Both the position numbers and the translations under genes were made by a program. Source: Bog-793 sp035625025 (lineage in GTDB: Bacteria > Actinomycetota > Acidimicrobiia > Acidimicrobiales > Bog-793). From it: 33,182 nt of DNA. Each line of letters starts with the position of its first letter. Positions within the stretch are counted from its first letter, which is position 1. The notes beneath the pieces were generated by a model that was not told the DNA's origin, did not search any database, and saw nothing but the letters and a program-made list of their open reading frames with translations. The DNA lies in NCBI GenBank assembly GCA_035625025.1, contig DASPQJ010000013.1, positions 1 through 33,182 on the forward strand. Direction: 5' to 3'. This document shows, piece by piece, positions 31,321 through 33,182 of this stretch.

Positions 31321-31531
31321 CATGTCCGAACGGTACACGCGATTCAAGCTGACGTGCCGGGATTCTCCCGACGCACGACTGGAGAGTCCTCCTGGCTCGT
31401 CCGTTCCAATCCTCCGAGCTCCGCCCGCGGAGCTGGCGTCCCGCAACCGCTCGCCCAGGGACAATTGGTCACGAGCCGGCGGCATCGTGGCAGGCGGTCG
31501 GGGATCCCTAGGATCCCGCTTGCGCTCCACA

Positions 31532-31549
31532 ATCGAACAGGTGTTCGAT
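31532..31549 (+). promoter_or_regulatory. LexA/SOS box, perfect palindrome, within a putative promoter
   Basis: TCGAAC (31533-31538), AGGT, GTTCGA (31543-31548) is an exact dyad, extended by A31532/T31549. It matches the Gram-positive/actinobacterial LexA (DinR) consensus CGAAC-N4-GTTCG at every fixed position. TTGCGC at 31520-31525 and TTCGAT at 31544-31549 are 18 bp apart and could be the -35 and -10, with the box between and over them, as is usual for LexA-repressed promoters. The next start codon is 31 bp downstream at 31580. I saw no second such box in the window. Confidence 0.8.
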
Positions 31550-31579
31550 ATCACAAGACCTGACCGAAAGGAGCCGGAG

Positions 31580-31804
31580 ATGGGCGTGATGCGCATCTTG
31601 GACAGCAGCGGTGACACCGAGGTTCTCTGGGACGTGAACGACGACGAGGCACTTGCCAGGACAGCTGACCGGTTCGACATGCTCGCGGCGCAGGGCAAGC
31701 TCGCGTTCGAGCGAAGCGGGTCCGAGACAACGACTTCCCGGATCGACGCCTTTAACCCCCACGCGGACGAGATCATCTGGGTACGTCCTCTCCAAGGCGG
31801 ATGA
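31580..31804 (+). CDS. Small conserved-looking protein ending in Gly-Gly, putative SOS-controlled
   Basis: A 74-residue protein not belonging to a family I can name. The start is ATG 31580, with AAAGGAG 6 nt upstream. Visible parts: a probable beta hairpin (VMRILDSSGDTEVLWDV), a helix (DDEALARTADRFDMLAAQG), a strand (KLAFER), a Ser/Thr-rich turn, and a final strand ADEIIWVRPLQGG. The alternation is compatible with a small alpha/beta fold, and the last residues, hydrophobic strand-Pro-Leu-x-Gly-Gly at the free C-terminus, resemble MoaD, ThiS and bacterial ubiquitin-like proteins, whose terminal glycine is adenylated and conjugated. That link is inference from the tail alone. A perfect LexA box precedes the gene, and the next gene starts 1 nt after its stop. 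Confidence 0.82.
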   Translation: MGVMRILDSSGDTEVLWDVNDDEALARTADRFDMLAAQGKLAFERSGSETTTSRIDAFNPHADEIIWVRPLQGG

Positions 31805-31805
31805 G

Positions 31806-32423
31806 TTGGCCTCGTTGCGCCCGCGCGAAGAGCTGCCCGGCCGTGGCCTGCTTGTCGAGGTCGTCGGTGGCGACCACGACGGGGAGCTCCTCGTCCTCGT
31901 TTCCGAGCACAGGGGCGCGAGGTGCCGCCGAGCTTCGGAGCTCGTTGGACCGTGCGAGATCAGCGCCGAACTCCTCGCGTCGCTAGCGCGCGTCGAAAGC
32001 GGCCGAAGCGGATCGTCGCAGAACCTCGTTCCGAGATCCACAAGAGGCCGGACCCGACAGTCCAACCGGCCGTCGCGGGCTCGTTCCCCGTCAAGCCGCA
32101 GATCGGCACGGCGGCTCCTCGAGTCACTGCTCGACGAGCGCCAGCTGGCGTCGTGGCGCGACTGCCGTCGCTTTGGCGTGGCCGTAGCCGACGGGACGGT
32201 CGAGCTCGGCGAGCTCTACAACTTGCGGTATCGCAGAATCGACGGTCGCGACTTCGCGCTCTGCGTCGTGCCTCGGTCGCACGAGTCGCTTCCCATCGAG
32301 GACATCTGGGTCAATCTGCTGCTCGTGTTGCGGTCGGATCCCGATGAGTTCTTCCGTGTCGCTAACTACCGCCGGTACGGCATGACCGAAGGGTTCTGCC
32401 CCGGACCGGCACCGAGACGCTGA
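31806..32423 (+). CDS. Uncharacterised protein cotranscribed with the Gly-Gly protein
   Basis: A 205-residue protein of unknown function. The start is taken as TTG 31806, 1 nt after the previous stop, with AAGG 8 nt upstream; TTG 31815 is an alternative. Residues about 1-70 have alternating strand-like character (GLLVEVVGGDHDGELLVLVS, SELVGPCEISAELLASL). Residues about 71-105 are Arg/Ser-rich and probably disordered. Residues about 106-205 look like a real domain: RRLLESLLDERQLASWRDCRRFGV, GTVELGELYNLRYRRIDGRDF, ALCVVPRSHESLPIEDIWVNLLLVLRSDPDEFFRVANYRR. Cys153 lies in a strand followed by Pro and a helix, which vaguely recalls the active-site region of E2-like (UBC) proteins. This resemblance is by eye only. 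Codon use is like the neighbours. Confidence 0.72.
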   Translation: MASLRPREELPGRGLLVEVVGGDHDGELLVLVSEHRGARCRRASELVGPCEISAELLASLARVESGRSGSSQNLVPRSTRGRTRQSNRPSRARSPSSRRSARRLLESLLDERQLASWRDCRRFGVAVADGTVELGELYNLRYRRIDGRDFALCVVPRSHESLPIEDIWVNLLLVLRSDPDEFFRVANYRRYGMTEGFCPGPAPRR

Positions 32424-32481
32424 TCACGTCGCACGTTCCGCACCTCGTTGCGCGGACATCGCGCGGCGCTGCGGGTCAGTC

Positions 32482-32500
32482 GCCCGAAACGCAGTCGGGC
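32482..32500. terminator. Hairpin between convergent genes
   Basis: GCCCGA (32482-32487), a 7-nt loop, and TCGGGC (32495-32500) form a perfect 6-bp stem in the 93-bp gap between the convergent stops at 32423 and 32517. It may terminate both transcripts. No T-run follows on either strand. Confidence 0.4.
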
Positions 32501-32516
32501 CCTCGCCCTCGCACAA

Positions 32517-32879
32517 TCAACGCCTCCGGAGACGATCGAGTTGGCGACGATCCCTCTTCGTCGGACGGCCGCTCGCGGGGTCGCGAACAAACATCGCCGG
32601 TTCGGCGCTTCGGGCCGGGACCACCTGTGTGTGCTCCACAAAGCACGACTGGGCGATCACCGCCCCGACCCGTTTGTCGATCAGGCTGCTGACCTCCAGA
32701 GCTCGTTCCCGTCCATGGGCGCGCGCCGTAACCAGATCGCCGACTTTGACCGCGGCCGCAGGCTTTGCCCGCGAGCCGTTGAGTCGTACGTGCCCACCGC
32801 GGCACGCCTCCGTCGCCGCCGTGCGGGTCTTGAAGATCCGCACCGCCCAGAGCCAGCGGTCGAGCCTCGTCGACTCCAC
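32517..32879 (-). CDS. S4-domain RNA-binding protein, HslR/Hsp15 type
   Basis: A 120-residue S4-domain protein. The S4 motif is at the N-terminus: STRLDRWLWAVRIFKTRTAATEACRGGHVRLNGSRAKPAAAVKVGDLVTAR, with the Arg-rich helix-turn that binds structured RNA. Hsp15 relatives bind the 50S subunit carrying a nascent chain and help rescue stalled ribosomes under stress. The C-terminal tail is basic (GRPTKRDRRQLDRLRRR), as usual for the family. The start is taken as GTG 32879, which gives the standard M-x-S-T-R-L-D-R-W-L-W beginning; a GTG at 32930 would add 17 unconserved residues. It converges with the two-gene SOS-box unit. Confidence 0.9.
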   Translation of the reverse strand: MESTRLDRWLWAVRIFKTRTAATEACRGGHVRLNGSRAKPAAAVKVGDLVTARAHGRERALEVSSLIDKRVGAVIAQSCFVEHTQVVPARSAEPAMFVRDPASGRPTKRDRRQLDRLRRR

Positions 32880-33182
32880 GGGGAAATCGTTGCACGGCAC
32901 GAAGAGGCTATGAGCACCCCCGGCAAACACCGCGGTGCCGGATGCCGGCCCCGTGCCGCGGTCCGGGCCGGGCTCGAGAAACGAGCCGCGGCGCGGGATC
33001 GCCCTCCTGAGGACCGGGGGGCACGCCTTCGCCCAAATCCGACCTCATCGAGCAGTCGCGACAGACAGAAGTCCGCGGGCACGCCACGAACAGTGAACGC
33101 GTCCAGTGAGGTGTCGGTGAGAACCGGGGCGGTCCAGTGCGACACCGTCTGGGAGGATGCTTCCGCCGACCGTGCGAAGCTC

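Noticed and set aside
31501..31517. Inverted repeat GGGATCC-CTA-GGATCCC just before the SOS promoter
   Set aside because: Short, with a 3-nt loop, and not linked to a gene end; could be a terminator or chance. Kept out of the features because nothing else supports it.
33030..33182. Minus-strand frame open to the right edge containing DTSLDAFTVRGVPADFC
   Set aside because: The stretch before about 33035 looks protein-like and faintly recalls SurE-type sequences, but the frame dissolves into Arg/Ser-rich sequence and shifts into the S4 gene region. It may be a broken or edge-cut gene; too weak to call. The 33035-32880 gap shows nothing else.
1..33182. CRISPR arrays, insertion sequences, phage genes, toxin-antitoxin pairs
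   Set aside because: Looked for on both strands; no repeat-spacer pattern, transposase or integrase motif, or typical toxin/antitoxin pair was found.

Overview
The window is GC-rich (about two thirds G+C by eye) and uses GTG and TTG starts often. Its core is an actinobacterial housekeeping block: glmU, prs, rplY (ctc), pth, mfd, a SurA-like foldase, mazG, eno, a DivIC/FtsB-like gene, then DUF501 and Ppx/GppA. High GC, Rpf-like and NlpC/P60 cell-wall enzymes, F420/PPOX-type enzymes and a shortened GlmU suggest Actinomycetota, perhaps Acidimicrobiia. The class is inference. No insertion sequence, phage gene or CRISPR array was seen.

Layout. 1-3.9 kb: tail of an MFS transporter, a class-I-shaped tRNA with a UAA anticodon, a type B carboxylesterase whose stop codon lies inside the tRNA gene, a coiled-coil NlpC/P60 peptidoglycan hydrolase, and a RimJ/RimL-type acetyltransferase. 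4.0-7.6 kb: three overlapping + strand genes for surface glycan synthesis (tandem GT2 protein, small helical protein, GT-B-like protein). 7.6-9.6 kb: a three-domain fusion of a degenerate MobA-like domain, DUF501 and Ppx/GppA. 9.7-10.7 kb: a coiled-coil Rpf-like transglycosylase inserted in the opposite direction inside the usual eno-divIC-DUF501-ppx order. 10.8-22.3 kb: the long minus-strand housekeeping run, with 4-nt stop/start overlaps at several joints. 22.5-27.4 kb: M20 dipeptidase, aldo/keto reductase, two small PPOX-fold flavoproteins and an EamA exporter. 27.5-30.3 kb: a polar amino-acid ABC importer operon (binding protein, permease, ATPase) with a palindrome over its putative -10. 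30.3-30.8 kb: non-coding DNA with several strong hairpins. 30.8-31.3 kb: a four-helix membrane protein.

The most interesting locus is 31.5-32.4 kb. A perfect Gram-positive-type LexA/SOS box (TCGAAC-N4-GTTCGA) sits in the promoter of a two-gene unit. The first gene encodes a 74-residue protein ending in Gly-Gly, with a tail like those of MoaD/ThiS/ubiquitin-like proteins. The second starts 1 nt later and encodes an uncharacterised 205-residue protein with a well-formed C-terminal domain containing a Cys in a hydrophobic strand. I read this as a candidate DNA-damage-inducible two-gene system, possibly a ubiquitin-like modifier and partner. The box and the diglycine tail are visible in the sequence; the function is speculation.

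An S4-domain RNA-binding protein (HslR/Hsp15 type) closes the window.
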